Source: Lineus longissimus (taxonomy: Eukaryota; Nemertea; Pilidiophora; Heteronemertea; Lineidae). Taken from it: a DNA stretch of 64,000 nt. Shown piece after piece: positions 45,200 to 57,886 of the stretch. Position 1 is the stretch's first letter. Each line of letters begins with the position of its first letter. A model generated the notes under the pieces. It worked only from the letters and a program-made list of their open reading frames with translations, had not been told where the DNA came from and ran no database searches. Both the position numbers and the translations under genes were made by a program. The DNA lies in contig NC_088325.1 of NCBI RefSeq assembly GCF_910592395.1, positions 13,642,109 to 13,706,108 on the forward strand, given 5' to 3'.

Positions 45200-48100
45200 T
45201 TGATGAGGGTATCCGAAACGGGCTAAAAGGGCGAGGGACACGGTGTGAGTTATCCGGCGTGCGAGAAGCTAGTGGTGAAACGGGCAGGCAGACAACAGGT
45301 TGGGCTCCTAAACTTCGCCTACCCACTTTTCTAGAATGAGGGTAGAGAAGGGGGACTGCACCTTGCAATGTTGATTGGTTTCATTCCATGTTCGGTTTGC
45401 CTGAAACTATTCCACATTTTACACGATAGATTGTATACGCGGTATCAGCAAACTCGTAGGTGGATTGAACAGTTACCTGTAGCTTAGCAGACGATGGAGT
45501 GGAAACAACAAACCTCGTCCAATCTTAGCAAATACCTGAACGTTGAGTGCACACAGCAACGTAAGTTGCCTACCTGGGGTGATGTTTATTATTTCCGGTA
45601 CACATGCGCATTGTTTGAAAACCCCTTCAGGGACCCCATCGGAAAGCGGAGGCTGAAGACGTGATAGTTTCCTCCCGAACTCGGATCATATTCAGATGCC
45701 TTGGATGCCTTGCCCAAATATGCGGCAAGGTTTACCTGGATGGTCTGCAGGTGGACTCGCGTATTTTTAGGCCTACAGGCAGAGATGTAAAGCACAGTCA
45801 TTGCCAATTCCACCTTAGGTATAATGTAACTGTAGAGTATAAACGTACAGTCGTGCACAGACCGCTTCGGTCGAGTTAGGGTGAGGATTAATTCTGGTTG
45901 TGTCCCACCTTGAAACCGCTGTAGTCAACGGTAGTTTTTGAGCATCGAAGCAAAGTTTTTATGATCATGTTTATGATGACATCAACTGAGAAGCAGTAAA
46001 GATGTAGAGCGGGTGTTTAGATGCTTCTGATAGTGTCTGCAAGGCGCGTGGATGGATTGTGTAGGAAAGGAAGAGGCCAAACATCTAAGATAATGGTGAA
46101 CACCGGAGAAGAATGATTCAAATATGTAACAAATGTGAGACGTACATGTAATGGAAGTCAGATTTGAACAAAGAATACTCAAAAAATAGTAAAAATACAA
46201 CACACTCTTTTAAAGTCGAAGAGCATTCAGACTATCTTTCAGAACCTAATGAAATCCTGGTACGATATCACCCTGAGCGCACAATTCATTCATAGATAGT
46301 TTAATGACTCTGTCGCCGAAAGGCTTGGAACGTGTGTCGCCGCAAGGCTTGTTTACACCTTGACCCACCTGTATCAGTATTACAACATGGCGTCATACAA
46401 TCACCAGCTTTGTGGGGGGGGGGGGGGGCAGCACAAAGGGTGTTTTGCCCCCCCCCCCGAACACAAGCTAGCTATGCCCCTGATATTGCATTGTCTTCAA
46501 CTGGCATCCCAACTACTAGGCATCCTTTTAAAGTCAACTAATTTCTTTCGGACTAACATTGATTACGGTTGCTCAGTTAGAGTACCTAACTCGATAAAGG
46601 GACTTGGCGATCTCGAAGCTTGAATATTATGCATTCCATTTCCGTCATCCAGATCATTTTTCCTTCCTCACTGGGCGACAGGACGAGGCCAGTCCACTGC
46701 GCCCGGAGTGTTTGTGGGTGAAAATGCCGACACTATGCAGCCAGGAAAAGACCAACAGTACGCAGCCACCGGTGATGTTGAGGATAGGTTCGGGAGATAT
46801 TCCATTAACAACAGGATTAGTTCAGATTCCACAGCTCGAGGCAATGATTAATAAACAAACAAGTTATGTTTTTACAAACATTACCAGCTTCAGCATCGAA
46901 CCTGGTGAGGATCTTTCTAAAATTATTTCAGAAATGAGAAATACTTAAAGGCTTACGCCGCTCGTGTACCTTGTTTTTGTGTGTGCCACAAGTAAAAAGA
47001 GTAAATATCCACACGTACTGGCACCAATCATGTCAGTTCTGACAAAACCCACTGCTTGGAATACCTGCAGGGGAATTTTTGCGGCCACTCTCGGCATATT
47101 AAGATGGTGATGTAGGCAAACTTTAAAACAAGGCTTGGAGTAACCATTGGCTGGTACTCTAAGACCATACTGAACTTCTAGCGGTATTGCCTCCGTAGCA
47201 TCCGCCCATAGGCCTACCCGTTGTCTGGAAGCAGAGTAATGTCAATACATTGAGGGCCAGTATGAACTCTGAGGGCTAACACATCTCTTGCCCGTGGATT
47301 CATCACCGGGAGCCATCTGTTCATTAAGGATGTTTTATCATCTTACCGAGCTATCATCAGGTGAGATTTATTGGTGTTCAGTAATCGATCATGAGAAGGA
47401 TAGGAATGTTCGTGCGAATAGGTTGGTGTAGGCGCGGGAATTGGTACCGTACCTTCGCACGCATGACGCAGATATTCGCAAAGCCACCGACATGACCGGC
47501 CCTTGTTCATCCTCCTTAACTTTAGAACGTTGCTTTATATTAGCTTTGATCAGTACCCCTGCCCCAGCTCTGCCAGTGGTCCCCCTTTTAAACTAGACTG
47601 TAGACAGCAGCCAGGTGGGCCAGACTTAGTCACGATTAGAAGGGAGAAAATCACGCAACAAACCGAAAGGAGTTTCCAATGAACTTTGTGCCGAGGTCGC
47701 ACTCACGTCAAAGTCACCGGGATTGGCAGCCTGGTGGGCGTATTGGGCCGAACAGCGTGTCGACAAGATAACGCATGATGAGCGCTGTTCAGTGGGAGCA
47801 TGGCTTCATGCTTGTTTAAGGATGCCTCACCTGGGAGAACCTGGGTTGGAATGTAGGTAAAACAGATAGCAGACGATCCGTGTGATTCCATGAGAATGGC
47901 AATGCATGTCGGTGTAGAAGTTTGAAATGTCCAAGGATAGAATGTCCCAGATATGATTTTTTCTCTCTGAGGTATTGACAGTGACTTTATCATGGTCAGT
48001 CTTTGTAAAAAAAGTCACAAACTAGAGGATCAATGACGGTTTACGACACTTCGTCTGCCTGCTGTGCGCAACACTGTCAACAGTGCATAGTTTGTGACTC

Positions 48101-48260
48101 TGTCGCATCATTGCCAAATTTCGTCACTATGACGACGTGACCGATTCTCTTGTCTCTTCTAGGACGACCACTTGCTTGGTGTATGTCCCAGAATTTTAGT
48201 GGTTTTGGAATGTAGAGGATGGTTTTTGTGGTGGATCCCCTATGGTTGTGACTGCCTTCA
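45200..48260. other. Intergenic region between the calponin and zinc-finger loci
   Basis: No supported exon. A G15 and a C11 tract (46414-46428, 46448-46458) form a short palindrome-like pair. The 114-codon plus-strand frame near 46604-46948 lacks an ATG at its start and any recognisable domain. Confidence 0.45.
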
Positions 48261-48382
48261 GATTTATTCATGATAAAAGGACCTTGCACGCCGTCACCAG
48301 CCTCGGTATTCAGGTGCTGTTTTGCGGGACGCAGCACATGTATAATAATCAAATAACCAGTCCTATATTTGAAGTTATGATG

Positions 48383-48388
48383 TTTATT
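48383..48388 (-). other. Poly(A) signal AATAAA after zinc-finger exon F
   Basis: TTTATT on the forward strand, about 120 nt past the stop at 48505; another copy is at 48263-48268. Confidence 0.5.
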
Positions 48389-48504
48389 ATTTGTGATGAG
48401 AACAAACAAAATATATTGAAATGTCACAGTCTCTGTTTAAATGCCTACGCCTTTCGTGTACAGTGTTTTCGGGTGTTCCTTGGGCCTATCGATTTACGTA
48501 CAGT

Positions 48505-49328
48505 TCAATGTTTTTTTTCAGTGTGGATACGTTTATGACTGAGCAAATTACTGCTATTTTTAAATGCTTTATCACACTGGTCACACTCATATGGTCTCTC
48601 TTCCGAGTGAACCAAATAGTGCGACTTCAACCCGCTTCTTCTGTGGAATGTCTTGTCACACATGTCACACCGAAATGGTTTCTCTCCAGTATGAATACGT
48701 TTATGCATTATCAATTTACTACTGTGTATGAATGCTTTATCACACTGATCACAAACAAATGGTCTTTCTCCTGTATGAATACGCTTATGCTGAATGAGCG
48801 AGCTACTCTGTGTGAATGTTTTATCACACTGGTCACAGCGAAATGGTCTTTCTCCTGTATGGATACGTATGTGCTGGCTAAGTGAACTACTGTCTCCAAA
48901 ACATTGGTCACAGTAATCACAATTAAAAGGTTTTTCACCAGTGTGAATACGCTCATGTCTGACCAAAGATTCCCTTTGAGTAAAAGATTTGTCACACTGG
49001 TCACATCTGAATGTTTTTTCTCCAGTATGAATAAGCTGATGTCTGACGAGAGAACTTTTCTGGGCGAATGCTTTATTACAAAACGCACAAATATACTGTT
49101 TCAATCCTGTGTGGAGGATTTTATGTCTGTTGAGGTTGCCCATAGTTTGAAATATTTGGTTGCACTCGTCACAAACGTAAATCTGAGTGGAACTCGGGAG
49201 CGGATGTTTGGTCGTTCCAGATGTTCGTTTCTCAGAAGCAGACGCTTGCTTGGGCAACCCAGATGTCTCCTGATTGGAAGATCGTGATGATATCCAGATG
49301 TCATCGTGTTGGAGGTCGTCAGATGACA
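48505..49328 (-). CDS. Zinc-finger locus, alternative terminal exon F: eight C2H2 fingers
   Basis: An acceptor AATTGCAG at 49329 is entered in phase 1. Its first two bases complete a Val codon, followed by SSDDLQHDDIW. A finger-free lead of about 45 residues is followed by eight C2H2 fingers with TGEK/RP linkers and a stop after EKKH. No ATG or N-terminal module lies between this exon and the stop of exon E, 1135 bp away. The simplest reading is that exon F is spliced to the shared N-terminal exons at 57.5-58.6 kb. It could alternatively have an upstream exon I cannot see. Poly(A) signals follow. Confidence 0.82.
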
Positions 49329-50083
49329 CTGCAATTAGAAGAAGAAAAGAAAGGTTGAAACAGGTGTGGACCGCATTTGGTACGGTTGCCTAGAGATGGC
49401 ACCTCAGGGAAAAGAAGCAGGGCTGAACCATGGACAAACTAGCAACGTCCCACAAAGGCTCTTCATGTCACTGCTCTGGAACTCGAGTGCAGCGACCAGT
49501 CCGACCTGGAGAATTGGCCATAGACGGACAAAACTTGAAGCGACTCGTGGGCGCCCAGTGCTCCAGTCGGAGGGAAGAGGTGCAAACGGGTTTCGCACCT
49601 GCAAATCTCGAGTCGGGTAGTTCTCCACTGAATTACTAGAGGCCGTTCAGGAGAATTCAGAAAACAATTCGGGGACAACCAGGGCATTTTCGGAGGGGAG
49701 TTAGCCACCAACAACATGGAGAATATGTACATGACTTGTGGCTGATCTATATGTTCGTTGTATATGCTGCCAATGCAGACATTGCTATGCACCAGCCAAA
49801 TACCAGATTGACTGGCTGTACCCCCCCTCTTAGAGAATAGGCAAGGCCGCATTTCGTAAGTGTCCCAGACTATTCGTTAGGCACACTGAAAAAGCCAAGG
49901 GTCCAGAAGCCAGCAGTCGATCTTATTTTTCATGTGATTTGTGCTTTGTTGACTAGGAGACTTTGACATGTCTGAAGACCTGATTAGTGGTACATCAGTC
50001 AGATAAGAGGAATATCCTGTTGACTCCAACTCAGATGTTTCTGGGATCACAATAAAAAGAAGACAATTGTATTCTTACATATG

Positions 50084-50089
50084 TTTATT
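50084..50089 (-). other. Poly(A) signal AATAAA after zinc-finger exon E
   Basis: TTTATT on the forward strand, about 375 nt past the stop at 50464 and upstream of exon F. Confidence 0.5.
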
Positions 50090-50463
50090 CTTATAATTGT
50101 TATGTCACAACACAGAATACAACCTTATGCAGTTATAATAGAATGGGATGTAATAGACTACTAGTACGTACATTGAGAATGAACATTCGAGAGCGGATGT
50201 TGGACTTTGGTGATGTTTCATCATAGTTTTGTGCTCCCCAAACTAGTATACAAGGGCTGGCTTTGTATCCTGCAAGGGCTGGACGATTGTAAGGCCTGGA
50301 GATAGCTGATGATACGTGATCTGGTTAAACAGGTGGTCTCTAAGTGAAAGAGCTGAGGGCAGTGCCAGCAGGTGATACAGAGGTTAGACGAATGGGGTGA
50401 TTCAGAGCACAGGGGAAGGGGTGGTTCAGAGCAAAGGGAAAGGGGTGGTACAGCGCCTGGGTG

Positions 50464-52013
50464 CTATGGATTCTTGTGGGACAGCATATGACGCGCCAGA
50501 CCAGTGGCTTGTCGAAAATCTTGACCACATTCAAAGCAGATGAATGGTCTTTCTCCTGTATGAATACGCTGATGTTCGGCAAGATTCCCTTTCTGTGTGA
50601 ACGTCTTGTCACACTGGTCACACTTGAATGGTCTCTCTCCCGAATGAATACGGATATGCTGAACAAGGTGACTCTGCCTCGCAAATGTTTTTTCACAGAA
50701 ATCACAACGAAATGATTTTTCTCCTGAATGAGACAACATGTGACGTGTCAGTGCAGATGCTTGAGTGAATGCTTTACCACACTGGACACATTCAAATGGT
50801 TTCTCACCTGTATGAATACGTTTATGGGCCACAAGGTTTGCCTTCTGTATAAAAGCCTGATCACACTGGTCACATTTATATGGTTTTTCTCCAGTATGAA
50901 TACGTTTGTGTTCAACAAGATGACTCTGACTAGACAACGCTTTATCACAAAGATCACATTTGAACAACTTTTCTCCTGTGTGTGACACCATGTGACGAGT
51001 AAGACCATGTGCTTGACGAAATGCTTTTCCACACTGGCGACATTCGAATGGTTTTTCACCAGTATGAATGCGCTGATGCTCAATGAGTTTACCGTGGAAC
51101 TGGAACATGCTATCACACTGGTCACAAGCAAATGGCTTCTCTGCAATCAGCCCAGCATGACTTTTCAAATGCTGAACCAGATTGCGTTTATTCTTGAATG
51201 CTTTATCACACTGGTCACAAGGAAATGGCCTTTCTACTGAATGAGTGCTCTGGTGTTTGTTCAGCTCGCTTCTACGTATAAAAGCTTTATCACACTGGTC
51301 ACATGCAAATGGTCTTTCACCAGTGTGAATACGTCTATGCCAGGTGAGCTCATTGCGCCATCGAAAAACTTTCTTACACAAGTCACATTCAAAACGTTTT
51401 TCTCCAGTATGAATAAGTTTGTGGTCATGTAACTGGTCCCGATTTGGAAATTTTCGACTACACTGGTCACAAGCAAATGGCGTCACACAAATGGTGTTAC
51501 ACACACGACTGTTCTTCAAATGCTGACCCAAATTGCGCTCACTCTTGAAAGTTTTCTCACACTGCCCACAGGCAAACGGCCGTTCTTCCGAATGAACAAT
51601 CCAATGTCTTTTTAGTTCGTTTTTCCGTTTGAACGTCTGATTACACTGGTCACATGTAAAGGGTCTATCTCCACTATGAATGTGTCTATGTTCTTCAAAG
51701 TCCTTATCATTGGTTAACACCTTATCACAAAAGTTACATTTTAACTCATGGACTTGCTTATGCCAGATAAGTTCAGTGAACCACTTGAATTCTTTGTTAC
51801 ATATCGAACAACAGTAAGGTGTTTCTTCGGAATAAGTAGTCTCAGATTCTCCAGTATCTGTCGACTTTGCCACTGCGGTTCCGACATGCTCAATGATAAG
51901 TGTCTTAGAAGTCGTCACTTGTTGACCACTTTTGTTCGAAGGATTGTCCAATGTCTGTATCATCTCAGCAGCACTGTCACATTTCATCAGACCCTCATAG
52001 ACTCCCGATGAAA
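50464..52013 (-). CDS. Zinc-finger locus, alternative terminal exon E: sixteen C2H2 fingers
   Basis: Acceptor CTACTTGCAG at 52014, phase 1, completing Val then SSGVYEGLMKCDS. After about 65 polar residues come sixteen C2H2 fingers to residue 515, ending HMLSHKNP. Finger 4 is non-canonical (HLKNSRVC as last ligands) and is followed by an insert (NTICVT); finger 2 has Leu for the core Phe. Fingers 10, 13 and 16 share a HM(V/L)SH ending and their neighbours alternate with a HKRIH/HIRIH type, suggesting growth by duplication of multi-finger blocks. The exon lies 436 bp after the stop of exon D, with no room for a separate N-terminal module. Confidence 0.85.
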
Positions 52014-52449
52014 CTGCAAGTAGAACAAGGCAGAGGTGAACTTGAGAAAACTAGTGTGATCTCTATTAGGACTGAGATGGTTAGCAGAGACACCTATCAG
52101 GCAATTTTCAAACATCAATCCAGCCCACCTCATTTCTGCCTGTAATGCCCCTTTAAAAAGATTAATCCTGAAGGAAATGTATTTTCCCAAAGAATATCAC
52201 TTTCGACAGACCTTATGGGGGTTGCCAAGTTCTTTTGACCACAACATGTTTTATCAAGATGGCAAACACACCCAGTATAAACATTACAAGGCTAAGGTTG
52301 GTTATATGTGACCGCCTGGTACCACCCAATGATGTTGTAGTTCCCAGACTCCCCACTGGTACATCAGACACTTGGACCCATTGGCATGGTGGCCAGCAGT
52401 GTTACCCAATAGTCTATGTGGCTCCTCAAATGATTTTCCTGTCTTGTGT

Positions 52450-53366
52450 CTACTGCTTTTCCCCATCATCGAGATTTATCGTCACCGAGTAACCCTCGTA
52501 TCGATGCACTATTTCTTTATGCCGATTGAGAGCATCCTTTCGCACGAATGTTTTATCACACTGGTCACAGGCAAATGGCCTTTCTGCAGTATGAATAAGT
52601 CTATGGCGCTCAAGAGCACTCGCCCAAATGAATGATTTATCACACTGGTCACATTTACATGGTCTTTCTCCTCTATGACAACGTAAGTGATGATTCAGCG
52701 TATTTTTCAATTTGAATGTTTTATTACACTGATCACAAGCAAATGGTCTTTCACCAGTATGGATGGATTTATGCTGAGAAAGGGTACTCTCGTGATCAAA
52801 TATTCTACCACACACGTCACATGCAAGTGGGACTTCTCTATGAATGCGTCTATGCTGATTAAGATTACCCTTCTGCTTGAATGTCTTATCACACTGGTCA
52901 CAAGCATGTGGTCTATCTCCATGAGTCAATTTATGCTGACACAGCGCATAATCGTCTTCGAATATTTCATCACACTTGTCACATTCAAGAGGTTGCGAGT
53001 CTGAATGTTTGATATGAATACGTTCGTGCCGGGACAGATTACTCATATTTGCGAATGATTTGTCACACTGGCCACACACAAATCGCTGTTCTCCAGTAAT
53101 ATGAGTCAATCTATGCTTAGAAAGAATCGTCTTATCACTGAACCTTTTGATACACTGGTCACACGCAAATGGCTTTTCTCCTGTATGAATACGCTCATGT
53201 CGTTTCAGATAACGTTTTTCTGTAAATTCCCGGCCACAATCCAAACACTTGTGAGACTTGTTTTTCTCCGTGGTATTCCGATGTTCCCTTGAATGTTCAG
53301 AGGACTGGCGATGGCCTATTTTGGAACTCTCTGACTTAAATCCACCCCTATTATCAACTGATGAAA
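52450..53366 (-). CDS. Zinc-finger locus, alternative terminal exon D: nine C2H2 fingers
   Basis: Acceptor CTATTTGCAG at 53367, phase 1, completing Val then SSVDNRGGFKSES. About 40 residues of polar lead precede nine C2H2 fingers, ending with a longer HKEIVH spacing and the tail YEGYSVTINLDDGEKQ. The open frame extends upstream of the acceptor (to about 53475), but that part reads through intron. The exon lies 412 bp past the stop of exon C. I see no AATAAA or ATTAAA between its stop and exon E, so its transcripts may use the signal at 50084. Confidence 0.85.
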
Positions 53367-53623
53367 CTGCAAATAGAATAAGAGCTAATCTAAGAAGGCT
53401 TGCTACGACTCGGTGACATTTCATGTTTGTATTGGCCAACAGAACCTCCCAAGGACATCCATATTTCTGAGACAATGGACCTGGGTGGAGCGGTAGGGAA
53501 CCAGTCGGGAAACTGAGTAGGGATTAAGCCCGGGCTCCACAGAACACTTTCTGGGGCTTCAAAAAGTGGCCACAAAGTGAGAATTGAACTCATAAAAAAC
53601 ATAACTAACTTTTAGTCCCAAAC

Positions 53624-53629
53624 TTTATT
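53624..53629 (-). other. Poly(A) signal AATAAA after zinc-finger exon C
   Basis: TTTATT on the forward strand, 150 nt past the stop at 53779. It is also the first usable signal after exon B. Confidence 0.5.
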
Positions 53630-53778
53630 CGCTGCTTCATCTTATACATGTAATACATTTACATTATCTAAATAACAGTTCGTTTCTGTCTCAAAAGATC
53701 GCCACTCCCCATGAAGGTCTTTCTGGAGCTTGTAAGTGTCAATTCAAGGCCCTACTCTTTTTGAGTCAACACTGGTCT

Positions 53779-54548
53779 TTATCTTGTGTGTTGATACTTA
53801 TGCTTATTGAGTGCACTACTCTGTGTGAATGCTTTATCACACCGGTCACATTTATATGGTCTTTCCCCTGTATGAATACGCCTATGTCTGGTCCGATCAC
53901 TATTGGATATAAAAGTTTTATCACACAAGTCACAAGCATATGGTCTTTCTCCTGTGTGAATCATTTTATGTTTGGTAAAATAAGTTCCGTCTGAAAATGC
54001 TTCATTACACTGGTCACATCTGAATGGTTTTTCTCCCGTATGAATACGCTGATGCACTGTGAGATGAGATTTATAAGCAAAGTCTTTGTCGCACTGGTCG
54101 CACTTAAATGGTCTTTCTCCTGTGTGAATACGATTATGTCTGGCCCGATCACTACTAGTGATGAAGGTTTTATCACACTGATCACAAGGATATGGTCTTT
54201 CTCCTGTGTGAGTTGTTTTGTGTCGTGAAAGATTAGTTCTGTGTGTAAAATCCCGGTCACACTCGTCACATTTGAATGGCCTTTCACCAGTGTGGCTTCG
54301 CTTATGATATCTTAAGTTATTACTATGGTTGAATGACTTATCACACAGGTCACATTTGAAAGGCTTCACTCCGCACTTATGAGATTCAAGCAATCCTTTC
54401 CACGGGAACGTCGCGTTACATCTTTCACATTTGTGACCTTTTTTCTTGTCCTTTTTGACTAAGGTGTTTCCTGTTTTGACTGAAGACAGGTGGGACTTGA
54501 TTGTAGCATGCGTACAATTGGTCTCGACACGCAAACCAGAAGATGAAA
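53779..54548 (-). CDS. Zinc-finger locus, alternative terminal exon C: seven fingers plus a degenerate one
   Basis: Acceptor TATTTTGCAG at 54549, phase 1, completing Val then SSSGLRVETN. It begins with a basic lead and a half finger (HKCERCNATFPWKG, then SHKCG with no second His), followed by seven normal C2H2 fingers. It is a tandem duplicate of exon B: acceptor, lead and first two fingers are nearly the same. It stops in a linker (KYQHTR then TAA), where exon B reads TGERP. The TAA replaces GAA, and about 10 nt of homology continue past the stop. The acceptor lies only 113 bp after the exon B stop. Confidence 0.85.
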
Positions 54549-54661
54549 CTGCAAAATATAACAGAGAATGTGTGTTATACAGTCATCTGGGAAGTCTAGT
54601 ACAGTCGACTTTTCAAAAGCGTTTTTGATCTGGAAATCCAAATTTACAGTTACACCCCCAG

Positions 54662-55980
54662 TTACCCGTACTCATTTGGGGGTGATTCTTTCACCACTTT
54701 GCCCTCTCTGTCATGGACACTTTTATGATAAATCAGACTACTTTTTAGCGCAAACACTTTATCACACCGGTCACATTTGAATGGTTTTTCTCCAGTATGA
54801 ATACGCTGATGTTCGAGAAGACCCCAGCTTCGTGTGTAAGACTTATCACACTGGTCACACTGGAATGGTCTTTCGCCAGTATGAGAGCGTTTATGTTGAT
54901 ATAGTGTACTCATCTGCTTGAACGTTTTATCACATTCGCTACAAGCAAATGGTCTTTCGATAGAATGAATATTACGTTTATGCTGAGAAACTTCACTACT
55001 CCATGCAAACGTTTTGTCACACTGGTCACAGGCAAATGGTCTCTGACCAGTATGAGTAAATCTATGCTGATACAAAGTACTACTTTGCTTGAATGTTTTA
55101 TCACACTGATCACACGCATACGGCCTTTCCTCAGAATGAATTCGTCGATGTCTGCCAAGATCGCCACTGCAGACAAAGATCTTATCACACTGGTCACAGG
55201 CATAAGGTCTTTCTCCAGTATGAACCCGTTTGTGTTTTGTCAAATCATTACTGTACGCGAATGTTTTACCGCACTGGTCACAGGCGAATGGTTTTTCTCC
55301 TGTATGGATTTGTAAGTGCCGGCTCAGGTTGCTACTCTTTTTGAATGCCTTGCCACATACATCGCACTTGTAGCCAGGTATTCCTCCTGAATGGACATTG
55401 CGTTGATGCTGATAGAGCGCGCTACTCTGCGTGAAGGTTTTATCACACAGGTCACAGCGAAACACTGGTCTTTCTCCTGTGTGTTGATACTTATGCTTAG
55501 AGAGTGCACTACTCTGTGTGAATGCTTTATCACACTGGTCACATTTAAATGGTCTTTCCCCTGTATGAATACGCCTATGTCTGGTCCGATCACTATTGGA
55601 TATAAAAGTTTTATCGCACTGGTCACAGGTGTATGGTCTTTCTCCTGTGTGAACCATTTTATGTCGTGTAAGATAAGTTCGGTGCGAAAATACTTCATCA
55701 CACTGGTCACATGTGAAAGGTTTTTCCCCTGTGTGGCTTCGTCTGTGATATTTCAAGTTATTACTATGGTTGAATGACTTATCACACTGGTCACATTTGA
55801 AAGGTTTCACTCCGCACTTATGAGATTCAAGCAATCCTTTCCATGGGAATGTTGTGTTACATCTTTTGCACTTATGTGCTTTATTCTTGTCCTGTTTGTT
55901 CCCTGTTTCAACCGAAGACAGTTGGGACCGGGTTACAGAATGCGGATAATTGGCCTCGACACGCCAACCAGAAGATGAAA
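54662..55980 (-). CDS. Zinc-finger locus, alternative terminal exon B: thirteen fingers plus a degenerate one
   Basis: Acceptor TATTTTGCAG at 55981, phase 1, completing Val then SSSGWRVEANYPHS. A degenerate finger (HKCKRCNTTFPWKG, SHKCG) is followed by thirteen C2H2 fingers with mostly TGE(R/K)P linkers and the tail KVVKESPPNEYG. Two fingers have one extra residue between the His ligands (HQRNVH, HKRNIH). Being nearest to the linker exon at 57492-57534, whose phase-1 donor fits, it gives a 680-aa protein with N-terminal exon 58567-57887 (227+14+1+438 residues). No poly(A) signal lies between its stop and exon C, so its 3'UTR probably runs through exon C. Confidence 0.87.
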
Positions 55981-57179
55981 CTGCAAAATATAACGGAGAA
56001 CGCCTAAATAGCAGTTGTTATTGAGGTCTCAGTCTAGTGCCTTCGCAACAGGGGCAGTCATAAACTCATGATGGTCCCCGTAACTGGTAAAATCCTTTGT
56101 TGATCCGTCCCTAGGTTGATTTTCTAGGGCACACTTCCTCTTTTCCTGTGTATCAGTGTATCACTGTCAGGGTGAGACAACATAACTCAATTCAGTGATG
56201 GAAATCCGGTGCCCCATGCATGCATTCCTTGATGGCTGCTGAGAATGGAATCCGACTGGCATCTAACTGGTGTGCAGCTGTGCATTCATTGTAGAAGGTC
56301 AAGCTACCTCATAGTATCTTCGTGTAGGCCGGGATTGAACTCGACGACTGGTTTTTCTCATGCTTTGCTCTTGGTCACAATTGGTTGGTGTCAGATTCTA
56401 CTCCCTCAGATCTGTTACTGCAATAGTGTGGACCTCATGTGTCCGAAAAATGCTGCAACACAGAACAAGACCAAGGTTTCCCAGTCTGCTTTGCCAGGCC
56501 GCCCTTCAGCACCGAAAAAAATGTCATGAACTTTGAGCATCATCAAATGCTTCCTGACGGAGAGACAAGAACAATACGTCTTCCAAATTCAATTTATGTA
56601 TCCTCAAGGAAGTACTATATGTTGTTTGTCACTGGTGACAACATAGTCATGTAAACTGAACTAAAGGATCATCACAAATTTTACCCGGTGCCAAAAAAAT
56701 GGGGGACATGGATATATTGCAGTGCAAGTCAACAATGAATCACACAGGTGCGTATTTGATCCCTTTACACATTACTTAAAACCCGATTCTTACTGGCATC
56801 AAGCAAATTTTAGGAAGGAACCTTTCAACATTAGAATTGACTAGTATTTGCACTCCTTTGAAGACTTTGAAGAATCAGTTTTGCCATGGCAGAAATTTGG
56901 ACAGAATTGTCCAACAACTTTTCTGACAAGGCTGTGTGGCTTTCATAATATGCACAACTAAAGTACATGAAGGACATGTAGATATTCTTACAGTAATCTA
57001 TGCACCTGGTATACACTTCTTGAATAGCTTGTGCCAATTCCTGCCAATCAGGGTGCTTCACTGTTCTCAAAGGAGTATTTGAACTTGAATGAGAATTTGG
57101 TTCCTAAACATGCATAAAAATTCAAAGTGCAAAGACTATAGATCACTAAGCCTGAGCCATTTGCAGCAAAATACATGTA

Positions 57180-57357
57180 CAGTGGAACCTCCCTTAGCGG
57201 ACACCTCTGAATTAAGGACAACCTCTCTATCAAGGACACTAGTTATGGTCCCAAATTGGTTGTTTTAATTCAATTTGACCTCTGTAATCAGGACACCTCT
57301 CTATTAAGGACAGCACTTGTCAGTCCCGAGGGTGTCCTTGATGGAGAGGTTCTGCTG
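57180..57357. mobile_element. Pogo/Tigger-like MITE, 178 bp
   Basis: The ends CAGTGGAACCTC and GAGGTTCTGCTG are imperfect inverted repeats flanked by TA on both sides, as expected for Tc1/mariner-superfamily insertion. Inside are repeats of the 'ggacacctctctat.aaggaca' type. The family is widespread in marine invertebrates (from memory). It lies in the intron between the linker exon and exon B. Confidence 0.7.
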
Positions 57358-57491
57358 TACTAACAAAATTTCCCAGCCATGGTAGGCTCTTTTGTGCAGT
57401 GCTCTTTTCTCATGAAATGGACTATACATGTTGTTCTGGAATCATACTCTTTATTCTTGATACAGTCATTGAGTTTGAAGAAGCAACTTAC

Positions 57492-57534
57492 CAGTGTCAT
57501 CTCCAGCTTGATTGTCTTGGTTCAAACACATCTG
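57492..57534 (-). CDS. Zinc-finger locus, 43-nt linker exon
   Basis: Acceptor ACATTTCAG at 57535, donor G|GTAAGT; enters phase 0 and leaves phase 1. It encodes QMCLNQDNQAGDDT plus the first base of the next codon. It is the counterpart of the 37-nt exon at 61577-61613 (QDVYLSPPGNDA), and its phase shift 0 to 1 is what allows the N-terminal exon to join any of exons B-F. Confidence 0.75.
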
Positions 57535-57886
57535 CTGAAATGTTTTTGAGAAACCATTTTACACTCAACTATATTCATAAAAACCCTGGAATAGGGAGCT
57601 TTCAAACTTCATTTGTGATAAAGTATCTTTAATGCAGAAGCTGTTTATCTTTGAACATGTTGATGAAATTCTAAGTCCACATTCAAAACGATGCATTGAA
57701 ATCTATACAAGGAAGTCTCAAAAACTGAACTGAGACTATTTGGCAATCAAATCTGACCCAGAGATCAGTTTAGTCTTTGATTTGATTCCTGGATGTGTTT
57801 CTAGAAAGATGAGACGTACATTGTATTTTTGTTCTTAGGCCAAATGTGCAAAAGATGCTTTTGACAGTCAGGCCAAACGAACTTAC

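Noticed and set aside
46604-46948. 114-codon plus-strand frame
   Set aside because: It starts at TTG without an ATG, has no recognisable domain, and no nearby poly(A) signal or exon partner was found.
52450-53475. Extending zinc-finger exon D to the full open frame
   Set aside because: A clear acceptor at 53367 in the same position and phase as in the sister exons shows that the upstream part is intron.
56330-56360. GAGTTCAATCCCGG on the minus strand as a tRNA or SINE B box
   Set aside because: The B box fits, but no A box or cloverleaf can be formed at the expected distance.
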